A DNA stretch of 64,000 nt from Pseudisothecium myosuroides (taxonomy: Eukaryota; Streptophyta; Bryopsida; Hypnales; Lembophyllaceae): the NCBI GenBank assembly GCA_951799445.1, contig OX637287.1:41259724-41323723 (forward strand). The letters run 5' to 3'. The translations under genes and the position numbers were made by a program. The notes under the pieces were generated by a model. It saw only the letters and a program-made list of their open reading frames with translations, searched no databases and was not told the origin of the DNA. Every line of letters starts with the position of its first letter. Position 1 is the stretch's first letter. Below are positions 9,845 to 22,099 of this stretch, piece by piece.

Positions 9845-11052
9845 GAGCATCACTACCGAAGACTTGTCAAGTGGACTGATCAACTTGCTGAAATGGCGAG
9901 GCAGGCTAACTTTGTTGCCCCACCATAGGCATGCTGAGCTGCTAAAAATGCTCAATTACTTCAAATTTGAAGAACGGGCGGCTAAATTGTGAATCCCTTG
10001 CATGGCTTGCTCTGGGATTAAATTCCGCTTTTAACTTCAATTTTGTTGTACTTCCCTTCCAATTGGCACTCAATTGAGATTAGAAGAATTTTCAACTGCT
10101 GTGAAGTTTCCTTCACATGTGTCAAAAACAATGGAAAAAAATTTATTTTTGACTACAAGAAAGTTTCCTTTATTAGTGTCAAAGAAGTTGGAAAGAACGT
10201 ATTTTCAACTTTTGTTGAATTTCCAAGTGGGAAGAATAGATCCTTATATACATATAGGGTGGTAGGAGGTAGAAGAAACAATGTGGAATAAGTAATATTA
10301 GAATTAGTAGGAGCTGAACCTCTCATCGTTAAGTCAAATTAAAGTAGGAGTTGGGATGGAAGTAGAATTTTAGACCTCATTTAGGCATAGTAGAATAATT
10401 TTTTCCACAAAATTTTGAACTAAGGAAGTTGGTAAATCTAGATAAATTTCATCTTAAAAAATCTGTTTGAGATTTTGATCTTCTAATCAAAAGTTATGGA
10501 CAAATTTAAGAGGGAATGCTTGAAAATGTCAAAAAAAATTATTTTCCAACCCCACTCTGAAGAAGTCTCAAATGGATTTTTGGAGATGGAATTTGTCTTG
10601 ATTTACCAACTTTCTTTAGTTCAAAGGTTTTTGAAAAAAGGTTATTCTACTATGCCTAAAAGAGGTTTAAAATTCTACTTGTAACACAATTCCTACTTTA
10701 ATTTGACTTAATTGTAAGTAGTTGAGCTCCTACTAATTCAAATTTATATTTATCGCATTATTTGTTCTACCTCCTACCACTCCATGTGTATATATTGAGC
10801 TTCACTTCTAATTCAAAAATTCAAAATGAGTTGGGAGTGCTTTTGTAGCTATGTGACTATATGAAGTAGTTTTCAATGAACTAAGTTAAATTTTGAACCC
10901 ATCAAACTCTTTGCATTACATATCCCAATTGGTGTCCCTGTTTGGTGCGCCAATTGTGGGGCAAAAGAGGAGCATTGAGCCCCACTCTTCAACTCCACAC
11001 GCCAAAGACCCACTTGGCGCTACTCCTTGGCGAGTCTGTGGTGGCAATGCTC
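9845..11052. mobile_element. PIF/Harbinger-like element, 1.2 kb, TSD TAA
   Basis: The left end GAGCATCACTACCGAAGACT matches the reverse complement of the right end, GAGCATTGCCACCACAGACT. Both sides carry TAA (9842-9844 and 11053-11055). Ends of the GAGCAT/GGGCAT type with a TAA/TTA duplication are typical of Tourist-like elements. It shares end sequence with the tandem pair at 50526-51433. It holds a large foldback (10245-10798); the short open frames inside (10043-10291, 10496-10684) lie in that foldback and show no family motif. Confidence 0.75.
10245..10798. repeat. Large foldback inside the PIF-like element
   Basis: Arms of about 240 bp are reverse complements with few mismatches: 'tggtaggaggtagaa' faces 'ttctacctcctacca', 'gtcaaattaaagtaggag' faces 'ctactttaatttgac', and 'aggcatagtagaataa' faces 'ttattctactatgcct'. 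This is probably a separate snapback element nested in the host element. A transcript would fold into a long hairpin. Confidence 0.8.
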
Positions 11053-11229
11053 TAAGTTAGCCAACCATCGTTTGTTCGCCAACTCGCATACAACACATGT
11101 TCCTGAGCACAAGTCATAAATGAATTGGGGCCCTGGCTTGCCACTTAATTTTATATAACACCCAACCTTCAGAATAATTTAAGTATGATGCTATAGTAAA
11201 CCAATCTTTTGAAGTGGAACTAGCAAGGT

Positions 11230-11380
11230 GAATTTATCCTTGAGGATTTTTTTTATCTACCATACATGAAAGGATTTGCAAATTTTGAATTCATATTTGC
11301 AATCAAAGGCTCCAAATTAGCTAGGGGGCCTGTAAAGAGTTTTTTTTTATTTTTACATTTACCCTACAAAACACAAAATT
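11230..11380. repeat. Fragment of MITE family B
   Basis: Carries the family arm 'atttgcaaattttgaattca' followed by 'aattagctagggggcctgta', as in the copies at 18-368 and 33669-33904. The opposite arm is missing or too decayed to align. Confidence 0.5.
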
Positions 11381-12464
11381 CACCCTACTAGTCCACCCAC
11401 TTTGTTCTACATAATTTAACAGGTAACTAGGGCCTTTACGTCAATTTGTGAGATAAAAATGAAAAAAAGACGTCTCGGGGGAGTTGCCCTTTTGGCGAGT
11501 CGCCCATGGCATTGAAGGCTCCGGTATTCGGGAATTTTTAGAGGTCCTCCAACTGATTTCTTCCTTCCACAAAAATGAATTGTTTTTTTTCAACGATCAT
11601 TGGTTGCATCCTCTTAATTACAAATAGTACGTGTTTATTTCATATAATAGCAATTTTTCACCAACCAAAATTTTTCCTCCAAATTGAAATTGGCACAGCT
11701 AAAGTGTTAAATTTCTGTAACAATGTAAGAAAAACAACAATTTCAAAATGAAAGTACTAATTAATATTGCATCCTTGGCAAGAATTGAATCTACTGAAGC
11801 TCTTCAGCATTTAAAGTCTAAGAATCCTATCAACCCATGCCAATATAGAGTTGAAGATGGTTATAAAAAGTTTGTATGAAATCAAAAGAGTAGTTTTAAC
11901 CTTCTTCAACTAGATCAATTGTTGCCCCTATAAGATATCGTTTAGGGTTGGTGTATAAATGGCAAAATACAAAAGAATTCTTCTACAAGACAATGGCATC
12001 TTTTAGAATGTTGCCAAATTCTTTGTCTAGTCTTTCTAAAGCCAATCGTAGAATACTATCTAAATTTGATGTTGTCATACAAATTCAAAGCTTTTGCTTG
12101 ATGCTGTTCTGCACAAAAAAAACCATTTTACATGTTGCGGGGCTCACACTTTGACACTTAGTAATTTCAGCAAGGATTAGTAGGTTAAGATGGACTCCAA
12201 CTAATTGAAGCCTATATATCTTCAAAAATTCTATCCATCCATTCTATACTTCCTTGTTAGTAGTTGAAAAACAAAAAAACTCTTGTTTACAAGGTACTGC
12301 ATAGGAGGTTGCTAATATTCGAGACAATTGACCCTCACCTAGCCAGATATTAGCCATTGAAAATTTTCCCATAGATTTGTGTTGACATCTGCCAAGTATT
12401 AGATGGAGGCAATAAAATAAACTCCAATTTTTGGGAGGCACCGGATGGTTTCCGGCCCTACAAA
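11381..12464. other. No gene recognised
   Basis: The minus strand at about 11900-12450 reads as a broken protein-like sequence (65 codons at 12244-12441 rich in Ser, Trp and Cys, then stops). It may be a captured or decayed gene piece, but I recognise no family. Confidence 0.3.
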
Positions 12465-12468
12465 TTAA

Positions 12469-13360
12469 CCCCTAAAGGACCAAAGTCTCCTCGGGGGACA
12501 CTTGAGATTTCGGGCAGGCTCGTGCGACCTGAAATTTTAACCTGATTTTTTTTAACTTTTTTTGAAGATAGGAAATCACATTAGCTTTCTAAAAATATAA
12601 TTTTTTTTTCAATCGGTGCCCGGGAGCAAAAGTTATGCCATTCTAAAGCAAAAAAGCAGTTCGTCGGGCAGGAAAAAAAAAAAAAAAATTTACTCAAAGA
12701 TCATATTTTTGTCTACATTTGAAGCTTTGATTCATTCAATTTGGACTCAGAATGAAAAAGTTATGGACATTCTTGTTTTTCGGGCAATCTAAGCATCTTC
12801 AAAAAAGAAACTTATAGAATTCATTTTTGAATGCAATTTTCAAATTTTTTCAAATTTTTTTTTTGACAAGGTTTATTTTGTTTGCAAGAACAATCCCACC
12901 ATTGGGATTATGGTGTTTTAATTCCATCTAAGAGCTATTAATGATTTTGTGTTTCGTTCAATTTTGGACCTACTTCTACTTAAAAAAAAAATTTATATGT
13001 GAAAATCAAGTTTTGATATGCTGAAATTTTTTTTCCTGACTCTCATCTCAAATGTTCAACAGAAAATAATTTAACTTTATGGTGTGTAGTGCAAAAAAAA
13101 TCCACAAATGGCCGTCAAAGTCATCTCAATTGCAGGAAACAGTTCAAAAAAAATTCTTTTTCCAACTTTGAATGCTAATATCTTCCAATAAGAACGGTCA
13201 AATTTCTTGAAATTTTTACCACGTGATCTGAGACAAGTGAAGTACAAGATCCTACGGTTAGGTTGTAAAAAAAAAGTTTTTTTTGTTTAGGGAGTGATCA
13301 CAGCAAAAATGGAAGTTTTCAGTGGTTTTGGAGCCAGAAAATGGCTTGGTCCTTTAGGGG
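12469..13360 (+). mobile_element. TTAA-flanked element, 892 bp
   Basis: TTAA at 12465-12468 and 13361-13364. Ends are CCCCTAAAGGACCAAAG and TTGGTCCTTTAGGGG. Interior landmarks include 'cggtgcccgggagcaaaagt' and 'aaagttatggacattcttgt'. It is closest to the copy at 42226-43149, with near-identical sequence over long stretches, so these two form a subfamily. No coding capacity. Confidence 0.9.
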
Positions 13361-13374
13361 TTAATGTTTGGTTT

Positions 13375-13500
13375 TCACTCCTTCATTTTTAAAATGCAAA
13401 CGTTTTTTTCCCACTTCCACTGACTAACTTTAAACTAGCTGCCGATTTTTTCCAGCTCTTTGAAGGCTCCGCCTCATTTAGACACTCACTCACCAATAAA
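13375..13500. repeat. Dispersed repeat also found at about 52310-52440
   Basis: The block 'actaactttaaacta' with its flanking 'tttttcca' runs occurs here and again near 52340-52380, after different neighbours. Ends and type are unknown. Confidence 0.45.
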
Positions 13501-13900
13501 ACCATTGAGTAATTGTTATTTCAAATAATTTTGTTGGAAATAAAGGAAGTGAAAATCAAATAAGATAGCTCTACAACCCTCTGAGGATCCTATAAATGGG
13601 TTTTCTTTGGCTTCAAAATTGTTTTGTCCCCTATACCTGCCCACCAGAAGTTCCAATGTCAAATGGTCAACAATAGTTTAAAATCCAAAAACAAAGGACT
13701 AAAAAATCAAAGTTACGGTACTTTAATGCACCTTAACCCTATTTTTTTAATACTTTTTAACAATTTGTAATTAAAACACCAAATTGTGCAAAAAAAGCAA
13801 ATATCCCAAAATTATACAATGACCATCATCCACCAAAAAAGATTTGGTGGATGTGTGAAGGACTATCATCATTTACATTTGGTGAGTAAAAAGTTGATAA

Positions 13901-15630
13901 GAAGAGCTCTTTATAGAAGTGGGGTAGTGGCAAGGTTCACAATCCATGTGGAATATGTATCTTCACTCATTTGAGAATGAGTGAAGATACATATCCTACA
14001 TGGATTGTTATAGTGATAGTGATGGTGATTGTGATAGTGTCAAACCATGTCAAAAACAATAAAAACCATGAATGATTACAAGAAGGGTATACGTGTCAAT
14101 TTTCTATTGGTTGTAAAAAATTTACACAAATTTTCAAAGGAGTAAACTACCCATTTTTCCATTGAATGTAATACTTTTACATTCAATTTTAAATCCTAAA
14201 TTCTAATCTCTTCAACAACCTCATCTTCAAATTTCATGTCTCGTTCTCCTTTTTCGTCCCTTTTTGCCTCTTTCCTACAACATTTGAGAACTACTAATCA
14301 TACAACTATCATAAAATTTCAGCATTCAGATTTCAAACACATATACACTAATACAAAATCTCTATTTCATTCCATCTTTGCAAATATGATTCGAGTATCT
14401 CTGTAAACAAGCAATTTTTTTCTATAAAACTTGCTCCATTCAAATCTTCCATTGTAACAAAGTATGAGGTGTAATGAACCTACAAAGACTCTTGTTAGAA
14501 ATGTTTGCATCACAAATCTTCATTCAACCTTTGTAAATAAACAATTTTTTTGACAAAACTTGAAAATTTAGACATAAGTGCAAACCACCTACAAGTTGGA
14601 AAAACACATGCATTTGGGAGGTTCAAACAAAGAACGGGAGTTGACAATTTACCTCAAAAAATGTGCCTCAACTATGCCCTAGTTTTTGCTTCAACATCAA
14701 ACATACACGCTTGCAAGCCCTATTTTTTTTTTTAATCTTGAGAATTCTTGGAGCACTTGAATTCTAATAAATTCTACATGACATATTGACAACCTTCAAA
14801 GTGCTCATGCTTTAGTATATCCAATTGCATTTTTGCATTCTCTAAACATCAACAACGTCAACAAGGCAATGTTAATTAATTTATCTTTTACAATGTCGAG
14901 GCTGAGACTATTTCTAAAATCGGCTGATTAATCACATACTCCTGCAAACCCTAGAATTTATTAACAATTTTGTGAATTCCATGAGCACTTGCAAATTGAT
15001 AAATTCTATGGATTAAATTGCCAAGCATTACCAAATGAAGTGCTCTTGACCTTCTTTGACCTTTAATATCTACACATAATATTTTTCAAGTATAGAAAAA
15101 AGAGCAACAATGTCCTAGTATCCAATCCAAAGAAAGCATATATATTGTAAATTATAAAGAAAGAAAGAAAATACAAATTTTGTATTTGATGGAGATTCAA
15201 AAAGGGCTAGAAATAAAAAAAAACATACCTTCAAGATCTCATTGGAGGTGAAGAATGGTTGGATTTCTTGTTGTTTCTTTCTTTTTGTTGTTTCCTTTGC
15301 AGCAATATAAAATTGATTGAAGTAGTGTCAAAACATAATTGACAACAACAAATACCAACAAAAAAATTCTAATCACACATATGTCTGCATATGTTCTTTG
15401 AGGTACTATGCACTCGATTGCCTCTCACGATGGCAATCAATGGTGGACGTTTACTTTTTAAATTAGAAATCAACGAAATTGGAGAGGGGAGGGGGATTTT
15501 TTTAATCAATATCAATGTCTTTGGATTTTTTCAAAAGGGGAGGGGAGGGAATTGCAGGAACAAGATCTGCTTACATCTTTTCAAAGGATAGTGAACCCTA
15601 CCACTACCCCACTTCCATAAAGAGCTCTTC
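13901..15630. mobile_element. Candidate 1.7-kb element with 40-bp inverted ends
   Basis: GAAGAGCTCTTTATAGAAGT at 13901, continuing to 'ggttcac' at 13940, is mirrored at 15591-15630, which ends ACTTCCATAAAGAGCTCTTC. The inner sequence is AT-rich. A 66-codon frame at 15391-15591 and a 61-codon frame at 14550-14735 show no known motif. No target duplication was found, so this could also be two members of a short repeat in opposite orientation. Confidence 0.45.
13941..14006. repeat. Near-perfect 30-bp hairpin
   Basis: AATCCATGTGGAATATGTAT with the following 10 bases pairs with 13977-14006 across a 6-base spacer; only one position is clearly mispaired. It lies at the inner edge of the inverted end above. 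Confidence 0.85.
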
Positions 15631-15656
15631 ATGTCCTCTTGTTGTTCACAAATTAA

Positions 15657-15711
15657 TTAAGTGGCTATTGAAGCTAGTTGCCAAAGGTAACTAGCTTCAA
15701 TAGCCACTTAA
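15657..15711. repeat. Perfect 23-bp inverted repeat
   Basis: TTAAGTGGCTATTGAAGCTA and the next three bases (15657-15679) are exactly complementary to 15689-15711 around a 9-base loop. No T-tract or gene context suggests a terminator. It is probably a recent MITE remnant. Confidence 0.9.
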
Positions 15712-15730
15712 TTTGACTTATTTGAAACTT

Positions 15731-15815
15731 AATTGTTTTTTTTAAGTCAAATTAAATCCAATTAAGCCAAATTTAACGGCTTGATTGGATTTAATTTAAC
15801 TTAAGAAAAACAATT
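15731..15815. repeat. Inverted repeat, about 32-bp arms
   Basis: The left arm 'aagtcaaattaaatccaatt' faces the right arm 'attggatttaatttaacttaa', extended by AATTGTTTTT facing AAAAACAATT. It follows directly on the 15657 hairpin. Confidence 0.75.
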
Positions 15816-18232
15816 GTCATTTAAACATTGGTTATAATATTAAAAACTGCAAATACAATGGTCTCTGTGTTTCAAAAGAACTACGAATATCGATTTTGTA
15901 TTCGCAAAAATAGTCATGGTTTGACTATTTTCACAAAAATTAGACCAATTGACTGTTCACTTTGGCCACTTTTGCAAATATTAGACCCACATTTTAATAG
16001 ACAAGTTTTGTCACTTTGAAGTAGCCTCTGGAGGCCCAAAAATTCTTCTAATTTCACTTGCTCGACCACTGTATTAGCTAGGAAAAAAAAATTCAAAAGT
16101 TTTTAATTTGGTCTATAAGGGACCATCAAATAGATTGAGTTAGAGTACCCACACCCTTCTTAAAGATAAATTTCATATAATATTTGTTTTAGAAGGCCCA
16201 ATCAATATTCTTTTTCGAGGGCCAACTTGGTTGCCCAATTCTTACATATAGTAGAGACCCAAGAATAGACATAGTTATCTCCACATTCCCCATGTCAAAA
16301 CATCTATCCTTCATATAGTTTTTGAGCCAATTTTCTTTGGTTCTATAGAAGCTTCTCCAAAATATATGTTCAACAAAACAAGCTTATACGTCATCAATTG
16401 TTGCGTGCTTGGACCATATTTAAAAAAGCCCACCTGCTTTTGGAATGTTGTAATGGTATGGATGAGGAACTTTGACATTTGAGGGCCCTTGAACTCACAT
16501 TGTTGCAATTGTCTTTCTAAAAGAACAATGTGGATGTTTCTTGGATACTTTGCATGTGGGATCAAGCCAAGGAAAAAAAATATAGATTATAAGCCTTTTT
16601 ATTGTAAAGTTAGACCATTTTAAAGCTCTTGGGCTATAAGAGAGATATAAAAACTTTATCTTGTTGACTTTGCTTCAATTGTAAAGTAGCCCAAATGAAT
16701 GCTTAGTAATGCTTTTATTTAATATTATTTATGAATTTTTTGTCCATTCAAATTTTTAAAGTAAAGTGGATAGTCTATGAAGCATCATTCTAGCACAAAA
16801 TAGAAGAACCTCATATTGACCCTTTAAAGATCTTTGACTATGAAAATCAATGTAATAAATCTAAAAATTGTAGAATGATTGTATAAAAAGTTAGCAATGA
16901 TTTGACTTTCAATCTAAAAATTGTAAGGAAATTATTATTATATATCAATCCAAAATATTGAAATTACTTAACTTTTTAGGAAAGAATCTAAATGGGACAA
17001 TTTTGCAAATATGTCACAATTAGGTGCTACTTTAGCTCTTTCATTTTCAGCAAAATTTCATCTAGATAAGATGGTTCTTTTTTAATTTGAAATCCAACTA
17101 ATGAAGTGAAGTCTTACAAATAGAATTCTATTGATACTTTGATTTGTAGTTTTGTAAAAAATTCTACATATAATTTTTTTTGGCAATTTGAATTGTAGAA
17201 CCATTAATAACCATAATCTATTGATTTTCTATTTGTAAGATGATGCAAGAATTTGGTTTCATTATGATATTCTTTTCAATAGGCATGTATATTTCATTTC
17301 TCTTAGATGCTTACAACATGTGTTATCAAATGTACCAGTTCTATTGATTTTGAATCTAGAATACATATATATGGTAGAAAATCAAAAAAATTCATGGACT
17401 TCTTCAAGTGCAAATTAGTTTTTGGTCCCTTCTTTTTACAAAAATGGGATCCTTTGATCTAAACCTCAATTATAAAAAAACAATTCAATGGGAATCGGAT
17501 TATGTACAATCATACCTTGTCATTCCAAATAAATACAAGTCAATTTAAAATTCCATATGATATTGATTGCATTTTGTAATATACTACCTAGATGTTGTAA
17601 TGTTGTTATATTAGCTCTTTACATCATGTATAAACCTCAATGTCATATCCAACTTCAAAGTATCTCCCTTGATGTTGCTTGCAATGTGCAATGTTATTTC
17701 TTGGATGTTGTAATGTTTTTGGTCATTTACAAAAGTGCAATGAAGAAACTGAGGGCAGTGTTATCACGTCTCCAGTTGATGTATATAACTATCCAAAAAT
17801 ATGGATGTCACTTTGAATGTCAACAATGACACATGCTTGATCATCAACGCATTTTGATAAACTATCACGAAGTTTTGATTTAGGCACATCATGGACAATG
17901 CATGTCACGTAGGGACGTAGAAGATGATGTTTAGAAGACGGGAGGAAGACATTTTAGTAGACGGGGGGTTGAATGTGCACATATATCATGTTTCTTTGAA
18001 CATTTGTTTTGACATAAAAGGGTCAAATACATTTTCAATGGAATGTTGTATTGGATGTTTCACCTACTACTCTTTCACTCTACAATTCTTAGTGAATGTG
18101 TGGATGTCATTTCTGATGTTATATACAATACTTGAATAGACGTTTGCATGTTGTGCAGTTGTCTTCTTCTAAACGGTAAAGTATCCTTGTGAATGTCATG
18201 TGGATTGTCGTTGAAGATGTTTGAATGAACTG
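15816..18232. other. No gene recognised
   Basis: AT-rich sequence of 2.4 kb with only short open frames. At about 17570-17720 the phrase 'gatgttgtaatgtt' recurs. The minus-strand frame at 16311-16565 (84 codons) has no motif I can name. Confidence 0.4.
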
Positions 18233-18591
18233 AACTCCTAAAGGACCATTGTCTACTTCGAAGACAAATTGGATTTCAGACGGGTACCTATAGTTTCAAT
18301 TTTAGTCATCATTTTTTGAAATTTTTTTAAAGATAGAAAAACTGATAGCTTTGTAGGAAAATAATTGGTGCCCGGGAAGAAAAGTTATGTCAAAATAAGC
18401 TCAAAACAGGGGAGATAAGGGAGAAAAAAAATTTAAAATTTGAGTTTAAAAAAAAAAAAGTCTTATAGATTATATTTTTGTCTACATGGAAAGCTTTTAT
18501 TCATTTCATTTGAATTTGTTATGTGAAAATTATGGATGATCTTTTTAGGGGGCAATTAAAGCATCTCTTAAAAAAAATAACTTATAGGATT

Positions 18592-18857
18592 ATGCCACAT
18601 TTAATTATTTTTGGACTATTCAGTGAATTCTAGACAAAACATTGTGATATCTCTTGATGATAACATTGAGGGATCCCACGATGTTTGTATAGATCTCTCC
18701 ATATTTGTATAGATCTCTCAATATTTGTATAGATCTCTGGATGTTTTCTATTGGTCTTCCGATGCTTTGCATTATTTTTTTATGATCATTTTTTTCCTCT
18801 TGATGATCATTGTTAAATTTGGACTTTCAAAAGTCCAAAGGTAGTTAAATGTGGCAT
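18592..18857. mobile_element. 266-bp MITE nested in TTAA element
   Basis: Inverted ends are ATGCCACATTTAATTATTTT and the mirror '..TTAAATGTGGCAT'. GATT flanks both sides (18588-18591 and 18858-18861). Other family members read 'ataggattcatttttgaatg' without interruption at this place, which confirms the insertion. Inside are three tandem ~21-bp units containing 'tttgtatagatctct'. Superfamily not assigned. Confidence 0.85.
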
Positions 18858-18890
18858 GATTCATTTTTGAATGAAATTTGTACAATTTAA

Positions 18891-20245
18891 CCCCTACAGG
18901 ACCAAGTTGAAGGTCTTTTTTCTGCCAAAAAACATTCAAAACTATCATTTCTATAGCAAAGAGTGAAAAATTTTGAAAATTGTTTTTTTTGCACATCTAA
19001 TCATAGGATCTTACACCTAACTAATATGAAAATATGTGGAAAAATCTGCATTTAAAGTGAAAAAACAAATTTTTTAGCACATTGCAGGATTACATTTTTT
19101 GACTTTGAACATTTTTAACTTAAAATTTTTGCACTACAAAGTTTTAAGTTTTGAATCTTTATAGTGGAGAATTGAACTGAGAGTCTTAAAAAAATATATA
19201 ATATCCAAAAAACTTAATTTTTATTCTTTAAAAAATTGTTAAATAGAAGTAGGTACAAGATAGAAGGAAAATCTAAAATGTTCATATCTTTTAGATGGAA
19301 TTAAAACGCACTAATTCCAATGGTGAAATTGTTCTAGCAAACAAACTAAGGTAAAACAACCCATTACAGAATGGGGAGTTTGCCCTCATGTCATTGCTGA
19401 AATTTTTTAATTTTTTTCCCACATATAGACAAGTGATAGAAATGGTAAGAGCAATTGAAATTATATTTTTTTGATAAAGTGAAAATTTGTTATGAATTTT
19501 TGAAGTTTTCAGCCCATCATGGCCTAAAAGAATCTCTAGACTACCCCAAAACCAACAAAAACGGTATCAATTACGGTCATCTTACTCACCTAAAGTATTC
19601 ACAATATTTTCTAACATGGAAGCCCTAAAACAGTCACTTCCTACAATAAATTAACCCCAAAAGCTAGAAGTTCCCATTGTGGTCACTAATCATTCCATTT
19701 CGGTTAGCTAAGACATTGATTGTGGCCCAAATCTCATTCACTGGAAGTAAACCATAATGGAGTCATTCCTAAGTGTCTACAATGGTCTTATGCTCGTAAT
19801 GGGTTGTTTTACCTTAAACCATGTGGAATTTTTTTTTTTAAATTGTGAAATTTGCATTCAAAAATGAATCCTACAAGTAGTTATTTTTTCAATAAGATGC
19901 TCTAATTGCCCAAAAAACAAGATTGTCCATAATTTAATCATAACAAATCCAAATGGAATGAATGAAAGCTTCTCATATAGACAAAAATAGAACCTATGAG
20001 GAAAAAAAATTTAATTTTTTTTTGAATTTTTGAATTTTTTTTGCTGCCTCCTCTCCCCGCTTTTGAGCTTATTTATGCATAACTTTTGTTCCCATGCACT
20101 GATGGAAAAAAAAATTATAATCCCACAAAGCTAATCAGAGTTTTTATCTTCAAAAATAGTTTAAAAAAATTAGGACAAATTCTAGCCTATAGGTACTTGT
20201 CCAAAATTCCATTTGTCCCCCGAAAGAACAATGGTCCTTTAGGGG
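18891..20245 (-). mobile_element. TTAA-flanked element nested in reverse orientation
   Basis: TTAA at 18887-18890 and 20246-20249. Ends are CCCCTACAGGACCAAG and CAATGGTCCTTTAGGGG. The interior is the family sequence on the minus strand (for example 'gctataacttttgttcc'-type blocks near 20080). It sits inside the forward element 18233-20760 and is itself interrupted by the MITE at 19349-19814. Confidence 0.88.
19349..19814. mobile_element. 466-bp MITE nested two levels deep, TSD TA
   Basis: Perfect 20-bp ends, AGGTAAAACAACCCATTACA-type at the left and GTAATGGGTTGTTTTACCT at the right, flanked by TA (19347-19348 and 19815-19816). The TTAA family member at 22107-23040 is continuous at the equivalent position. 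The TA duplication suggests Tc1/mariner-type mobilisation (inference). Confidence 0.88.
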
Positions 20246-21498
20246 TTAAAGAAAAGAAGCTCTACATTGCTTAGTTTTTTTGCTAGAACAATCTCACCAT
20301 TGGAATTTGTGTGTTTTAATTCCATCTTGGAGATATTAATAATTTAGATTTTCCTTCTAGTATCTCATATTTACTTCTACTTAACATTTTTTTAAGAATA
20401 AAAGTTAAGTTTTTGGAATTTTTTTTTCTTCCTAAACCCTTCACTCAATTCCCCACTTTAAAAATTTAAACATCAGAACTTTGTAGTTCAAAAAATTTAA
20501 GTTAAGAAGGTTCAAAATCATCAAAAATGTAGTCACACAAGGTGCTAAAAAACTTGTTTTGTAGCTTCACTTTAAACATAGATATCTTGCAATCTGTGTT
20601 GTCAAAAATTCTGAAATTTTTTCCACAAATTCTTATACTAGTTAGGTGTAAGATCCTATTGTTAGATGTGCAAAAAAAATTCAAATTTTTTTACACCTTG
20701 CAATAGAAATGGTAGTTTTGAGTGTTTTTTGGCAAAGAAAAGACCTTGGTCCTTTCTAGGACGTCTTAGTTGACATTTCTTGCAACATTAATACAAAAAA
20801 TTTATGACATGGCAGCTCATCCAATGTGAAATTGCCATAAAGATTTGAAATTTCAATAAAATACTACACCCAAAATGCAAATGGTTACTTTGGAAATCAT
20901 CCCTGTGGGTACCATGTGAAGCATTTGCTTAAAAAAACCAAGAGCTCTCACTGGAGGTCAAAATACTATGCAAGACCTCTTCTTTTCACACAAAATCCCA
21001 AGGATAAACATTTGCACTTCAATCTTACATGGACAGATTCTCTATCATCCATTAGACACTTAATGTAAGCAGCGACATTACAAGGTTAATTGGCAATATT
21101 CCATGCGCCATTTTGACATTTGCATTCACTTCTTATGCTGATAGATATGTAAATTAATATGCAAATTGCACTTCATCCTTAATTGAGCTAGGATTTCCAC
21201 CCACATCCCCTCCCAGCTCTCTTAATTAATTAATTTCCTTCATTTTTCAAAGTCCACCGAACCATTTCAATGAAATTGTGCCAATTTTAAAGACATTGAC
21301 GCTTGCTACCAATGAGCCTTGGTTCATTCATAAGAATTCTGAGAAATTAGTTAGTGAATGTTGTATGTTGGTGTCCGCTCTCTAGGAAAGCGGTGGTGAA
21401 TGAGGGTCTGTTTGCACATGGGCACTGACCTAGCCTGGGGCTCTACTCAACTTGAGTGGTACGCAAGAGAATCCAATTTTTGGAGATGGAGCTTTTAA

Positions 21499-21642
21499 CC
21501 CTTAAAGGACGTGGCCCCCATGACCAAGGAAGTCACCAAAACTGCTCCTATTATAGGATCAATAGGTGCATTTTTTGCTTCTGCAGTGAACAATGAAGTC
21601 ATCCATCGACCACTTTCAGCCTCAATGTCCTTCACTGAAAGA
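21499..21642. mobile_element. Short TTAA insertion with exact empty site
   Basis: TTAA at 21495-21498 and 21643-21646. Copy 1 of the duplication has a single TTAA in the same context (gagcttTTAAatatttcc, 1963-1966), so the 144 bp plus one TTAA were added here. The left end is CCCTTAAAGGACGTGG; the right end is decayed. This is direct proof of a TTAA target duplication for the family. Confidence 0.9.
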
Positions 21643-22099
21643 TTAAATATTTCCATATCTGAGAACTTTGAGTTGGCAAATACTTCGTCCTACCTCTGGG
21701 ACCAAATGAATGCGTGTTCGTCCTGTTCTAGTTGTTATTTTCCTAGGGATTCTTTTCACTTTTACAGTTTTTGAACATAGTCTTTTTCACTGTTAAGAAA
21801 TTTTTCTTGTGTGCCTTACATGTCTTCATACCATTATTATTAAGCAATAGTATTTCGACTGATCTAATTTGTAAGGAGTATTATGTACCATTTCAAAGTA
21901 TTGAGACTTCCGGTGCCGGCAGAATGAACTGGCGGAAGTATCATGTGTGCTCCAGAATCCTCTCCCAAGGACACCTCAAGACAGTCGGCTATTTATAAGT
22001 TGTAGTGGAGACTGGATTATTTTGTTTGACCAAATGAGCACACACAGTAAGCTCTGCGCACAGACAGTAAGTGAGCTCCATGCACACACAGAAACTTAA

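Larger units (their letters stand above)
18233..20760 (+). mobile_element. TTAA-type element (outer, split by nested insertions)
   Basis: The left end (CTCCTAAAGGACC, decayed) starts here. The family sequence runs to about 18886, is interrupted, and resumes after 20249 with 'gctagaacaatctcaccatt', 'cttctacttaacattttttt' and 'ggtagttttgagtgtttttt', ending near CCTTGGTCCTTTCTAGG. Rejoining the two pieces gives one complete family member. It holds a 266-bp MITE (18592-18857) and a second TTAA element in reverse orientation (18891-20245). Confidence 0.82.
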
